Source: Tricholoma matsutake
Lineage: Eukaryota > Basidiomycota > Agaricomycetes > Agaricales > Tricholomataceae
Direction: 5' to 3'
Assembly: GCA_026075535.2 (NCBI GenBank)
Contig: AP026546.1
Span: forward strand, 1-64,000
Length of the DNA: 64,000 bases
Below the pieces are notes generated by a model, which was not told where the DNA came from, did not search any database, and saw nothing but the letters and a program-made list of their open reading frames with translations. Shown piece by piece: positions 1 through 10,984 of this stretch; the first letter of the stretch is position 1, and each line of letters starts with the position of its first letter. The position numbers were made by a program, and so were the translations under genes.

Positions 1-40
1 ACCCCTAACCCTAACCCTAACCCTAACCCTAACCCTAACC

Positions 41-81
<41 letters not shown>

Positions 82-141
82 CCCTAACCCTAACCCTAAC
101 CCTAACCCTAACTCTAACCCTAACTCTAACCCTAACCCTAA
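1..141. repeat. Telomere repeat array (CCCTAA)n
   Basis: About 23 tandem CCCTAA units read on the + strand from base 1, so the chromosome end lies to the left and the G-rich strand is TTAGGG. One unit has an extra A (near 60) and two late units read CTCTAA. The array stops in unique sequence at about 142. The 274 bases between it and the helicase gene hold nothing I recognise. Confidence 0.97.
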
Positions 142-415
142 TGACTTTGATGCAGTGTCGTTCTTCCCAATCATTTCCGAGTCCTTTTCTGGGTCTACCA
201 AAGAAGCTGTACAAAACGTCATTCCTGGTGATTCTAGGTTGGAAGACTTACAAGTAATGGGCTGCTGCTGTAGGCGGACGTGTACAGCCATTATTTGAGC
301 GCGGCCTTCAGCCCCGATCGTTCCTTGTCTGGAACGTTTTGGTGGAGGGCTCTCTTCCTCAGAGCTTCCATAAGCAACCAGGGGATTCAGGATGACGAGT
401 TCTGTATGAATGTTG

Positions 416-3400
416 TCAGTAGTACACCACCTTGAATGGGTTGAGGAAGGTACCTTCTTCATCTTCGTTACCTTCTCCACCTTCATTGACAATCTCGGGT
501 GACCTCCAGCGTTTGGTTGTGGATACTCTTTGGGCCTTCTCCCCTATCTCGTCTAATTCCATCTCCTCTGCACAAGCAATAAATAAGCATTTTCCCTCCA
601 CATGTGGCAGGTAAGGTTTACCTTCAGGGTGATGGCCATACGACATATTTGAAGTTGGCGCATCACTGAACCCCTCTCCATCCGAAGTACCTATATCTGG
701 TTCTGATTGGAATTGAGAGGTATCGGGGTCTGATGGAAATATGGATGTATCGGGCTCGCTGACAAAGGGTAATTCGTCATCGACAACGACGATAGGCTTT
801 TTATGCTTTTTTGGCTTGTTGCACGGTGGGTCAGGCTTCGTGTCGTTATGGACATCCGAAATATAGCCCTTTAGCAGCTTTTCAAACTCTAAAAAAATCG
901 GTTTGAATTCCTATGGTAGTAAGGACAAATTTGTGGACTAACCTTCTCTGAGTTCCTTATTGACAAAGGCGTCAAACATATCACGTTTGCCTCATGCCAC
1001 GGCATTCATCAGAAGGTCAGCTGAATCATTTGCAAGTAGGTGGATTACTTTGACAATTTTCTTCTGGGGTTGACGGTGCACTCGTCCACGTATCTGTTGT
1101 TCGTCCTGAGCCGACCATGGCTGGTCCTGCAGATTTGTGATTAATACAGATGAACGTTAGTTTGGCAATGTGGAATGGTGATACTCACGAAGAATATAAC
1201 CATATCAGACAAAGAAAGGTTAAGCCCAGCCGACCCGATGCTCGAGAAAATGAGGACTCTGATGGGATTCTTAGGGTTGTAGAACTCCCTTATTAGCTGG
1301 TCTCGCTTTTCAATGCGGATCTTGCCATTGATAGCAATGCTCTGGACCCCATAGAGGCGGAGAACCTGAAAAGATAGTGTCAGGCATATGAACGAAGTGA
1401 AGGATGAGATACATGCATTTTGAAGAAGTTGCGACATGGAAGAGAATTCCTGGAAGACGATGATACGGCGTGTCTTCTGAAGCGGTTGCCCCATAACACC
1501 CAAAATCTTCGGGAAGACAGGCTGCCTGTCCACAAAGGATACGTCGTCCACCTTGTCGTGGGTAAGGTAATGTGCGCAGAGTTGTGCACAGATGTCCATC
1601 TTCGTGCTCTTGACTGGCATCCATTCCTTGAGCGTCCGGAAGGATGGCCAAATTGCAGTAGAGTCTTCCTTCGCATATCCGACAGCTGTGCGGTATTCAA
1701 GGTAAAACTTCTACAAGACATTTGTTAGACCGGACCATATTACACAAGCAGCAGCTTACTTTCGTTTGGATCTTCGATATGTCACTAGCCACTTCAAGAC
1801 TATGGACAGGGTGAGAAATGAGGGGAGAAAGGGGATGGTGTTGTACTTACGCTGCTTTGGCAGCGGCGGCTCGGGTCTGAATGATGTCAGTCTCTCTCTT
1901 GGTCAACGTTACTATGCCTAAGATCTCTTGGTATGGAGGTAGTGGCAACAACGGCTTTTCCTCATAGTCGAGGCTCTCTGTCGTCCTGCGGAGGAAATGG
2001 CCCTTGAGATGGCTCTGCAGGCGCTTTACAGCCTGCACTTGCTCAGCAAGTAGACTTTCTCCATCATCATCAAGCTTCTTTGCTCTCCGAACCGAAGTAG
2101 CATCATTCTTCTCCTGAGAGAATGCAGCCTCTGTGAAAAAATGGGATTTACCAACAAGACGACCCATTGCCGCAATATCCTAGAAGTATGAAAGGATATT
2201 GTGCATTGTTACAATTCCATATTTACATCACTGACTCACCTTCGAAGATGTGTGCAGAGGAGTGGCAGTCATAATTAGCCGCACTGTGGCCTGCTCAAGG
2301 AGTTTCAAGGCGCTGGAATGCTTGTTGCCCGGGTTGCGCATGTAGTGTGCTTCATCAATGATGGCAGTGAGAAAGGAGTGTCCGAAGAGGGTGTGCTCTA
2401 AGGACCCTTTGGCAGTTGGCAAGTCCCAAGGCCGAGCATCTTTCCTGATCTTCTTGGATATACGGAAGTTATTGTTCATTTCTTTGAACAAAGCCTGCGA
2501 TACTACATGGTGAGTAACACTGAATTTTGAAAAAGCTCTACGCACCGCATGCGAGACAATGATGATTCGGTTGTGTGGTTGATGCTTGGAAAGATGCATG
2601 GGTCCTGAGGTACTCCAGAAGTTGTCACCATCGGTTTGGCTGTCATAGACGAAGATGTCCACGGATTTGGGTTGTAAGAAGACCTTCAGTTTGCTCATCC
2701 ACTGTGCCACGAGGGTACCAGGACAAACGATGAGGTGCGGTAATGACAGGAACTTATCTTTGTCGCCAAGAAAAGGCCGTTCCACTGGAATAAGGCGGGA
2801 TGAGTGTGGGTCAATGATATAGAGATGGTGAGATGCGCTTACATAGGATTCTTGGGGACTTTCTCTTGGTCTGCTGTAAGAAGATGGCCTGCATGAAAAA
2901 CACAATCACTCCAATTGCTTGCGCTGTTTTCCCAAGGCCGACCTCATCCGCAACAAGGATTCCAAGGACACGTGAGGAGTCTGGGTCTTTGGAAAGGATG
3001 GATCGTATGATAGAATGATTGCCAGCCAGCTGGTGCCAATGAAGGCGTAACTTGGAAAGATTATCAGGTAGAGCATCAGAATTCTTATAGGAGAACGAAT
3101 TAGGGTTGTCCCAGGGGGTCAACCCCGATCTATCACGGATGGTGTTGAATGACGGAGGTAGGCCTGTCCTATAGCCCAACGACATGGCCAAGGATACAGG
3201 GGTCATCTTTGCCTCTTCTTCCATGCCAAAATCGCCGCCACAATCATTGAGCGTCTGTTTTTCGGATAGAGCATCGGATATTGGTGGCTCCTCTTCATTC
3301 TCCATAACCTCGTCAAAGTACTCATGGTAGAGGTTGAGCACGTCACTGACGTCTTCTTCAGTAGCTAACTGCTGCAGGGCAGCAGGGTTTACCTTGGAGG

Positions 3401-4310
3401 GACCTAGGTATATGACTTGTCAAAGAGGAAGATTAATGGAAATAATCCACATACTTTTCGCAGCTACTTGCTTTTCGATCTTTGCTCCCAAACCCTCTAG
3501 GATTACCTGAAGCTCAGCAAGCATATCCTGGGCCTTCTGTATGTTATCGACGGTATGGAAGAGCTCGGCAGTGTCCCTCCACTTGGCAACGTTACAGATG
3601 GCACGCGAGACTTTTGTCTTAGTTACTTTGCCAGTCTCAAGATCTACGATCAGTAAGAAAAAAAATAAAGGGCGAAACAGGATCGGCTTGCCTTTGAATG
3701 CAGCTAGGGCTGCCGCCTCAATCTCAATTGGACGGTTCTTCATTGCGTTTACCTGAATGCGAATCGTATTCCAGGACCTCTGTGGAATAATTCGAAACGC
3801 TTCCCGCAGAGCTGGTCTCAAGACGAGGCTGCCATTTGGAAAGGCCTCTTCGCCGAACAACTTTAGCGCGAGAGAGTCCAGGATCATAGGAAGATAGTTA
3901 TCGGAGGAAGGCCATGGCGCATCGATGTTGTTCTCAGAGATAAGAATATCGAGGGGGTGGATATCCCACTCTTTGAGCTCAGCAATGATGACAGTATGAA
4001 CACCCCATGAATCCCATTTTCTCACGATGAAATTGTTCCAGAACTCACGTCCTGGATAGGCCAAAGCACCCTTCGCGTTGATTGCAAAGGCAAGCTTCTT
4101 GTCTTCATTCGGAAGAAGATGATATGCTCGGAAGTGGGACTGAACGTCCACAGCATCCTTACGAGTCCAGCCTTTCGGCAGTTTGGAGTCGTCGTCCGGA
4201 AAGAGGCCATGGAGGATGCCAGTACGCTCCTGCCAGGCAGGCCACTGCCAGGGAGCACCGTCAAATGAGAAAAGTTTTATCAAGGCACTGGAAGGAGTGT
4301 GACTAGGCAT
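416..4310 (-). CDS. Subtelomeric SNF2-type DNA helicase, one in-frame TGA
   Basis: Ten-exon gene reading toward the telomere: 4310-3455, 3403-2843, 2784-2546, 2494-2240, 2179-1851, 1799-1760, 1710-1417, 1365-1189, 1126-943, 888-416, about 1,135 codons. Phases agree at every junction. Introns are 48-62 nt; the one at 1366-1416 needs a GC-AG donor to keep frame. Helicase motifs are in order: motif I DEVGLGKT (about residue 415), motif II DEAH, motif III TATPL, motif V GSAGLNLS, motif VI QIRGRVHRQPQ, followed by an acidic tail. About 285 N-terminal residues before the ATPase are unrecognised. The start is the first ATG after an upstream region with a stop. A TGA at 994-992 lies inside exon 9 directly after motif VI; the frame continues for about 175 more codons, so the gene is either truncated or recently damaged. 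SNF2 proteins are ATP-driven DNA translocases acting on chromatin; a role at telomeres is inference from position. Confidence 0.85.
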
Positions 4311-5591
4311 AGCAGAGGGGGGATGAGGGCTTCTAATGCGAGCTTGTCTTTTGAGGTAAAATCTGGGGTTTGTTATAAGACACGACACAGTATGCATATG
4401 GTTTATATAGAGGAGAAAAAAATACATATAAAAATTGGAATAGTTTACGGTGGAATTAATGTAGGCTCTCTTCAACCAGGGGTGAGGCGATGGCCACAAC
4501 AAAAGGAATGACTGATTTGGAATTGGGGGTGGAACGTGTTTTACATGAGTTCTAGAGCGATAATTTGTGCTTGAATAACAAGCCGTCTGTTCAACGTGGG
4601 TGCGTTGACAAAAAAATCACAGACATCCAGGGGAAGACAATGAGATAAGGGTCATACAACGTGCAGAGAAAGATCCAGAAATTCCAGTAAATGGAAGGGA
4701 GATAGCAGGGCCGCACAACGTGCCAGGGCCCAACATGGGGGACTTTGAAAAAAAAATTGCAGCGGTCCAAGGAGAGCGGGACATGGCGGGAGGGCGAACT
4801 AGGAGCACCACATAAGGAATCTTAAAGGTCAAGAGGGTTGGGGATAGCCAGTCAGGGACGTAGAACACGTTCATATTGGGGACTACTCCCTAACAGAACT
4901 CGTCGTTGCCGTTACTGATGAAGAAGACCTGCACGGAACTACTTCCATGCAGGTTGCATGGTAGGTGAGGGTTGGCCAGGAAGGAGAAAGCAACGCGCTG
5001 TTCGTCTTTGACGAACAGACATGGTGGAGATGAGTTGAGCTATTTTCGGAAAATGCTGAACAATGTCGAGAGGATTTAGCACAGCCACTCCGACTGCCTG
5101 ATCATGTCTGTTCGTCAAAGACGAACAGCGCGTTGCTTTCTCCTTCCTGGCCAACCCTCACCTACCATGCAACCTGCAACCTGCATGGAAGTAGTTCCGT
5201 GCAGGTCTTCTTCATCAGTAACGGCAACGACGAGTTCTGTTAGGGAGTAGTCCCCAATATGAACGTGTTCTACGTCCCTGACTGGCTATCCCCAATCCTC
5301 TCAACCTTCAAGACTCCTTATATGGTGCTTAGCGTCCTCCAGCAATGCCCATTCCTCTTGGACGTCTGCAATTTTTTTTCTCAAAGTCCTCCACGTTGTG
5401 CGGCCCTGATATCTATCTCCTTTTTGTTTACCGGAATTGCTGTGTGCTGCTATCCCTTTGTCCTCCCCTGGTGGAAGGACGGATCATTATTCAAGCGCAA
5501 ATTATTGTTTCTTTAGTTCTTCGTACACAGTCGGAATATAAAACTTTCATCGAAAATTCACCCTTTGTCAATTATCCACACGCTATCTCCT
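4311..5591. promoter_or_regulatory. Divergent intergenic region with large inverted repeat
   Basis: The 1.28 kb between the start codons of the helicase (leftward) and the 5592 gene (rightward) contains two arms in opposite orientation, about 4620-5023 and 5104-5480, around an 80-base spacer. The inner part (about 4880-5023 against 5104-5255) is nearly identical; the outer part has diverged. Each arm begins at the spacer with its own small hairpin, CTGTTCGTC-TT-GACGAACAG on one side. The right arm carries an extra AACCTGC duplication. The right arm is the natural upstream region of the 5592 gene, so the left arm looks like an inverted copy of it. It may serve both genes as a promoter; this is inference. 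Confidence 0.7.
4620..5480. repeat. Inverted repeat, about 400-bp arms with 80-bp spacer
   Basis: Left arm about 4620-5023 and right arm about 5104-5480 are reverse complements. Both would start a peptide MNVFYVPDWLS in opposite directions; I take this as repeat sequence, not a gene. A third, decayed copy in the orientation of the right arm starts near 8490. Confidence 0.85.
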
Positions 5592-8369
5592 ATGGCCGAT
5601 CTCTTCAACAACCACCCAGTCATAACCCACAGCCTGCGTGAATTCGTTGACCGTGCTTATGGCTTTCATGAAAATGATGAAACAGATGACAACTACATAC
5701 GCTTTGTCCTTACCGGTGAATACGTCAATGATGATGGACATCCGAAGCAGGCCTTTGTCGATGCTATTCAGAACGTCATTGAAGTTGACCACTCTCTTTT
5801 GATCTCCCGGGACTATGACTCCCTCCTTGGCATTGCCGACAAAGTCATGGTCAACTGCCCCATCTCTGTATATGTCGTTCCACATGATACTTTTGCTCTG
5901 AAGACAAGTATTCATCTCAAGCACCCTCTTACTTATCGAGGCGTGAGTTTCTGGAGTCCAACTTATAATTGAATCTTTTATCTAACCAAGTATTTGTGCT
6001 ATAGGAGGAGAAACTAGTTGACTACCACAAGATCCCAAATTTTGAGTTTGGCACATTCGGCATGTGCCACCACTTACATATATTTTTCCCTGCACTGTGG
6101 TCGCCCGAACGTTCCCAGCGATCAAGCGCCTACCATTTGACTGAACGCGAGCGAGCCTTCTGGTACGAAAATGGCTTTCGTCCCGCGATCGCGACTTTAC
6201 TTGGCCAAAGCATCGCCTCAGAATGGCCAGCCAACTATTCAACAGAGCAGTTTAGAGCGAAGAAGACAAGAGGAGGCTTTGCCTGGGGTACAAAGCTCAT
6301 TCCCAGCAACGTCGTTGACCACCTCGCCAACCGTATTCGCACGGAACTGGATTTGAACCCCCTCATCGCAGATAATGACATTGCATGGGCGCGCGACTTC
6401 TTCATTCTGCACACCATCCAAGGCACAAAACATAGCACTTACCATCAGGTAGATGTCGAATCTGCGGAATACTACCTTTACAATTTTGTCCGGAGTGCAC
6501 AGCTCTCTTATGAAGTCCCGGAGGTTGGAGACTGGTACATCGACGTCGGTATCGAGATCAGTAGTGATCAGGAGGAATGCCTTCAATGGACTACAGCCAC
6601 CCATTACCAGGTAGTCCAGCAGGCATTGCGCATTTCGGATCAGAACGCCGAGAGGATTTCCGATATTAATTCATCCAAATATTCAAGAGATCCTGTCAGC
6701 CATCTTACTGCCATTAGTGGCTTTCGTGCCATTCCTGGCGTCCATGCTCAAGGGGAGTATGAGGCTGTGTACATCCAGGCATACACAACCGATAAGTCTA
6801 TCGTTTACCACCCTGAAGGTAGGCACCATGCGAAATTTATCACCATCAAAGAGGCTATGGGCGGGGATCATCCAACAAAAACTATCGAAGGCATCTACAG
6901 TATCTATGAAGAGGCACGTACTGCTAACTCTTCAAATGCACGTCTCGAGGTCTGGGTACCTTATAGATTCGCCACAGAAGTCCTAATGCAGTTTGACCCT
7001 GATACATTAAAGGACTGTCTTTGTTCGTTTACCCGTCAGGAGTGGTGGTAAGTCTTTTTTTCTTCAATGTTACCCTTTATATTGATTTATTTATTCCCAT
7101 AGGTCTTTCCGCATGACGAGGCTGCTGGCGATCAGCAAAGCTCTCTCCCACCAAGCCAGTGGTGCAACCCGTAGTCGACTCATTCCTGAATCGCTCACAT
7201 TGACTGCAGCGTGTGTGTGGTTGCTGAATGGATTACATGCTCGCCCTGAAGATGGACCAGCAGCAAGACGACTCATGGATGCAGCTCTTCCATTATCGGA
7301 GGCTGAGGGCCTGAATACCGATGTTCTCGCATATAACACGTCCAGGCAGGCAGATTGGCAGGAGGAGGAGGAGGAGGAGGAGGAGGAGGAGGAGGAGGAG
7401 GGAGATGCAGATGAAGATGGAGAACCCAACAATCGCCGCTGCTCTCATGGCCGGGTTCCTTATATACCCTATGGCTGCGTCTTTTTCCGTCGTATAATGG
7501 TCGGCGAAGTTGTTCCTCGCCTACGCATCGGTGGAACCCTCCTTACAGAACCAGCTTTTAAGTTTTGGTTTGACGGCATGACCTTGGACCAGGTCCAGGC
7601 AATGTATCAGAAGTCAGGCATTATCCCCAGGGATGCGCTTGCTGGTAAGCGCTCTACAAATAAAGGAAGGATGCCGACCTATATCAACTTCACTGGCCAG
7701 CCTGAACCAACTCTATTCGACCTACAATCTCAGGGTCATATGCTCCCCCCTCCTACGCAGGATGATGGCTCGGATATAGACGATCGTGAGACCCCTCCTC
7801 CTGCTGATGAACATCCTACAATCGATACTTTCCTTTCCCAACTCTGGCGTCAATTCATCATTGATCTCACTGGCAAGGCGCCTAATCCACGGGGAATCAC
7901 AAACCCCTCTTACCTCAAGCTTACCACGGTCGAACGCCGAGAAGGGAAAGAAGATATATACAAGAATCTAACCCTTTCCGATGTTTTCACCCATGTCACC
8001 TACAAGAACGCTTCCACCACCGATTGGCAGAGGGCCTTCAAATGGCTCTTTCCTGAGCCTGGTTACAAGACCACGAATGCCGTCCAGAATTACCCTAGCT
8101 CACCATATTTTGTGACGTGGATGACCTTTATTGAGGACCCTAAAAATTCAACCCTCATTTCTGCATCGCGCTTAGAAATCTGGAAATGAGTGAGGAAGTG
8201 GAGCTGGATCCCAGATGCACAACAAGACAAGATGTGGCCAACATCCACAGCATCAGGATTTACTCGTTGGCCCAGTTCTTCCGGGCGTGGTGGTAAGGAT
8301 CGAGCTGCACCTCACATTCTCCTGAAGCGCCATGCAGTTCCGGACTTTGCTGATGAGGGCGAGGAATAG
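5592..8369 (+). CDS. Large subtelomeric protein of unknown function
   Basis: Three exons, 5592-5942, 6005-7047 and 7103-8369, with GTGAGT/ATAG and GTAAGT/ATAG introns of 62 and 55 nt and consistent phases; about 886 codons. I do not recognise a domain. The protein is soluble-looking, rich in aromatic and acidic residues, with a run of 15 glutamates encoded by a GAG repeat near 7361-7400 and an acidic proline-rich stretch near 7740-7830. An earlier in-frame ATG at 5565 exists; 5592 was chosen because the decayed second copy near 8943 also begins there. A TGA at 8187-8189 interrupts the frame and 59 further codons follow before TAG at 8367; that tail reads as normal protein, so the TGA is probably a mutated arginine codon. 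Its divergent partner is the telomeric helicase, and the pair could move together as subtelomeres recombine. Confidence 0.75.
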
Positions 8370-8479
8370 TATCTTTGTTGTTCCATCTTAAACTGCTTCA
8401 TAATCGTTTGGCACATTCAATGTTTTTTTCTTGGATATTTAATTAATAAATAAACATTATTCAAGGATTGAGCACTCTA

Positions 8480-9004
8480 AGATCGCTCCAGCATGGAAGT
8501 AGTTCCATGCAGGCCATTCCATCCCTGATCTTCGTCTTCATCATTGTCCACAAAGGCAATGGATCAGATTTCCAAGGTGTCCATTCTTCAACGACAACGA
8601 ACAGCAAGTAACTGGCTTCCTCCCTCACGTCCATCACAAGTTCTATTGCGGAGTAGTCCCAAATATGAAGGTGTTCGTGTTCTTGGCTGATGAAGTGTTA
8701 CTTTTATTTATGCTAAATCAAATTCACTTTACAGTTGAATAACAACTGCTGGTATGTGGCCTCCGTGGAATGCCTATGCGGTACACCATATGAAATTCAT
8801 GTTACCTACCAACAGTTGCTTGTGTTCCACAGATTTTACCTCAATTGAAGTACAAATTATTATTTGTTTCTATCTGTTCATCTACCCTCGAGCCAGTCAG
8901 AATGTAGAACACTTATCAAAATGATTATTCACATCATCTCCTATGGTTGATAGTTTCAAGAGCCTCGATTAAACTTACTGACCATGCTTAACACTTTGTC
9001 ATTA
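8480..9004 (+). pseudogene. Decayed copy of the promoter and 5' end of the 5592 gene
   Basis: From about 8490 the sequence follows 5188 onward in the same orientation, with GCATGGAAGTAGTTCC, then AGTAGTCCC-AATATGAA, then a match to 5495-5660 around an ATG at about 8943. The coding match lasts only some 20 codons and is already broken by TAA. The stretch ends where the satellite begins. It has no coding potential. It marks a tandem duplication of the gene's 5' half whose rest was lost or replaced by the satellite. Confidence 0.65.
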
Positions 9005-10800
9005 CAGGTGAATGCTGTATGTGTGGTACATGTCGTCGCTGACATTCCCGAGTCACAAGTGAAATTTTGCAGTGAGTACTGTATGTGCTGTACATGTCGT
9101 CTGTGATGTCCCAGACTTACAAGTGAAATTTTGTAGTGACATGCTAAACATGTTGTCATGGACATTCCAGACTCACAAGTAAAATTGTGCAGTGAGTACT
9201 GTACATGCTGTACATGTCTTCGTTGACGTTCCAGACTCACAAGTGAAATGGTGCAGTGAGCACTGTACATGCTAAACATGTCGTCATTGAAGTTCTGTAT
9301 GTGGTGAGTATTGTATGTGATATACATGTCATCATTGACGTTCTGTCCTCACAAGTGAAATTTTGTGGTAAGTACTGTATGTGTTGTACATGTTGTCGTT
9401 GACGTCCCCGACTCACAAGTGAAATTTTGCAGTGAGTACTGTACGTGCTGTACAACATGTCGTCGTTGATGTTCCAGACTCACAAGTGAAATTGTGCAGT
9501 GAGTACTGTATGTGCTAAACATGTCGTCATTGAAGGTCTGTATGTGGTGAGTACTGTATGTGCTATACATGTCATCGTTGACGTTCTGTCCTCACAAGTG
9601 AAATTGTGTGGTGAGTACTGTACGTGCTGTACATGTCGTCGTTGAAGTTCTGTCATCAGAAGTGAGATTATGCCATGAGTATGGTACACGCTGTCGTTGA
9701 CTTTCTGTCCTCACAATTCAAAGTATGCAGTGAGTACTATACATGCTGTCATGGACATTCTGTCCTCACAAGGGAAATTATGCGGTGAGTAGTGTACATG
9801 TCGTCGTGGACGTTCTGTCCTCACCAGTAAAATTATACAGTGAGTACTGTACATGCTGTCGTTGACGTTCTGTTCTCACAATTCAAATTAGGCGGTGAGT
9901 ACATGTTGTCATTGACGTCCTGTCATTACAAGTGAAATTATGTGGTGAGTACTGTACATGCCATCCTTGACGTTCTGTCCTCACAACTTAAATTATGCGG
10001 TGAGTACTGTACATGTCGTCGTTGACGTTCTGTCCTCACAAGTCAAATTATGCGGTGAGTACTGTACATGCTGTCTTTGACGTGCTATCCTCACAAGTGA
10101 AATTATGCGGTGAGTACTGTACATGCCGTCCTTGATGTTCTGTCCTCACAAGTGAAATTATGCGATGAGTATTGTACATGCCGTCGCTGATGTTCTGTCC
10201 TCACAAGTGAAATTATGCAGTGAGTACTGAACATGCCGTCGTTGACGTTCTGTCCTCACAAGTGAAATTATACAGTGAGTACTGTACATGCTGTCGTTGA
10301 TGTTCTGTTCCCACAATTCAAATTATGCAGTGAGTACAAGTTGTCGTTGACATTCTGTTCTCACAAGTGAAATTATGCGGTGAGTACTGTACATGCCATC
10401 CTTGACGTTCTGTCCTCACCAGTGAAATTATACGGTGAGTGCTGTACATGCTGTGGTTGATGTTCTGTCCTCACAAGTGAAATTATGAGGTGAGTACTGT
10501 ACATGCCGTCCTTGACGTTCTGTCCTCACAACTGAAATTATGAGGTGAGTACTGTACATGCCATCCTTGACGTTCTGTCCTCACAAGTGAAATTATGCGG
10601 TGAGTACTGTACATGCCGTCCTTGACGTTCTGTCCTCACCAGTGAAATTATGCGGTGAGTACTGTATGTGCCATCCATGTTGACTACTGTATGTGCCATC
10701 CATGTTGACTACTGTATGTGCCATCCATGTTGACTACTGTATGTGCCATACATGTTGTTGTTGATGTTCTGTCATCACAAGTGAAATTGTCCAGTGATAA
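9005..10800. repeat. Subtelomeric satellite, 55-bp unit, about 32 copies
   Basis: Tandem units carry TGAGTACTGTACATG, then a variable CCGTC/TTGACG segment, then TTCTGTCCTCACAAGTGAAA. Spacing between TGCGGTGAG and the next TGCGATGAG (10106 to 10161) is 55 bp. Units near the telomere side (9005-9700) are longer (about 58-63 bp) and more varied; units at 9950-10670 are most alike. Each unit contains GTACTGTAC, a near palindrome. Reading frames on the minus strand through the array are only repeat translations. Confidence 0.92.
10664..10760. repeat. 25-bp sub-array at the inner edge of the satellite
   Basis: The last part of the satellite switches to four copies of a 25-bp unit, TGACTACTGTATGTGCCATC followed by CATGT, which is a shortened form of the 55-bp unit. 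It looks like a secondary amplification at the array edge. Confidence 0.8.
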
Positions 10801-10852
10801 GCATAACAAATAAAAGTCCTCATATATATTTATATGGCCACTCTGCGAGACA

Positions 10853-10984
10853 ATGCCCCCCCCAACCCCCCAAGGGGGGACCACCCTACTCCCCTTCCCC
10901 CACCACCCTACTCCCCTAGTTTTCCACCCTACCCTACAATCTCAAATATATCTCCTGATAACCCTAACCCTCTAACACAGGGCA
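10853..10984. repeat. C-rich stretch and short interstitial telomere motif
   Basis: Just inside the satellite are runs of C and G (10855-10877), then CACCCTACTCCCC repeated, and at about 10959-10973 the motif AACCCTAACCCT, two telomere units. A relative of the CACCACCCTACTCCCC motif recurs at about 19985-20010. Confidence 0.6.

Noticed and set aside
4617..5516. Mirror-image frames starting MNVFYVPDWLS
   Set aside because: They result from the inverted repeat and have no introns, domain or continued conservation in the outer arms.
7091..7432. Poly-serine minus-strand frame
   Set aside because: Shadow of the glutamate repeat of the 5592 gene.
9005..10800. CRISPR-like array
   Set aside because: Units are contiguous 55-bp repeats without unique spacers, in a eukaryotic subtelomere; it is a satellite.
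8956..10884. Several minus-strand frames with Cys/His/Thr-rich peptides
   Set aside because: They are translations of the satellite unit and repeat with its period.
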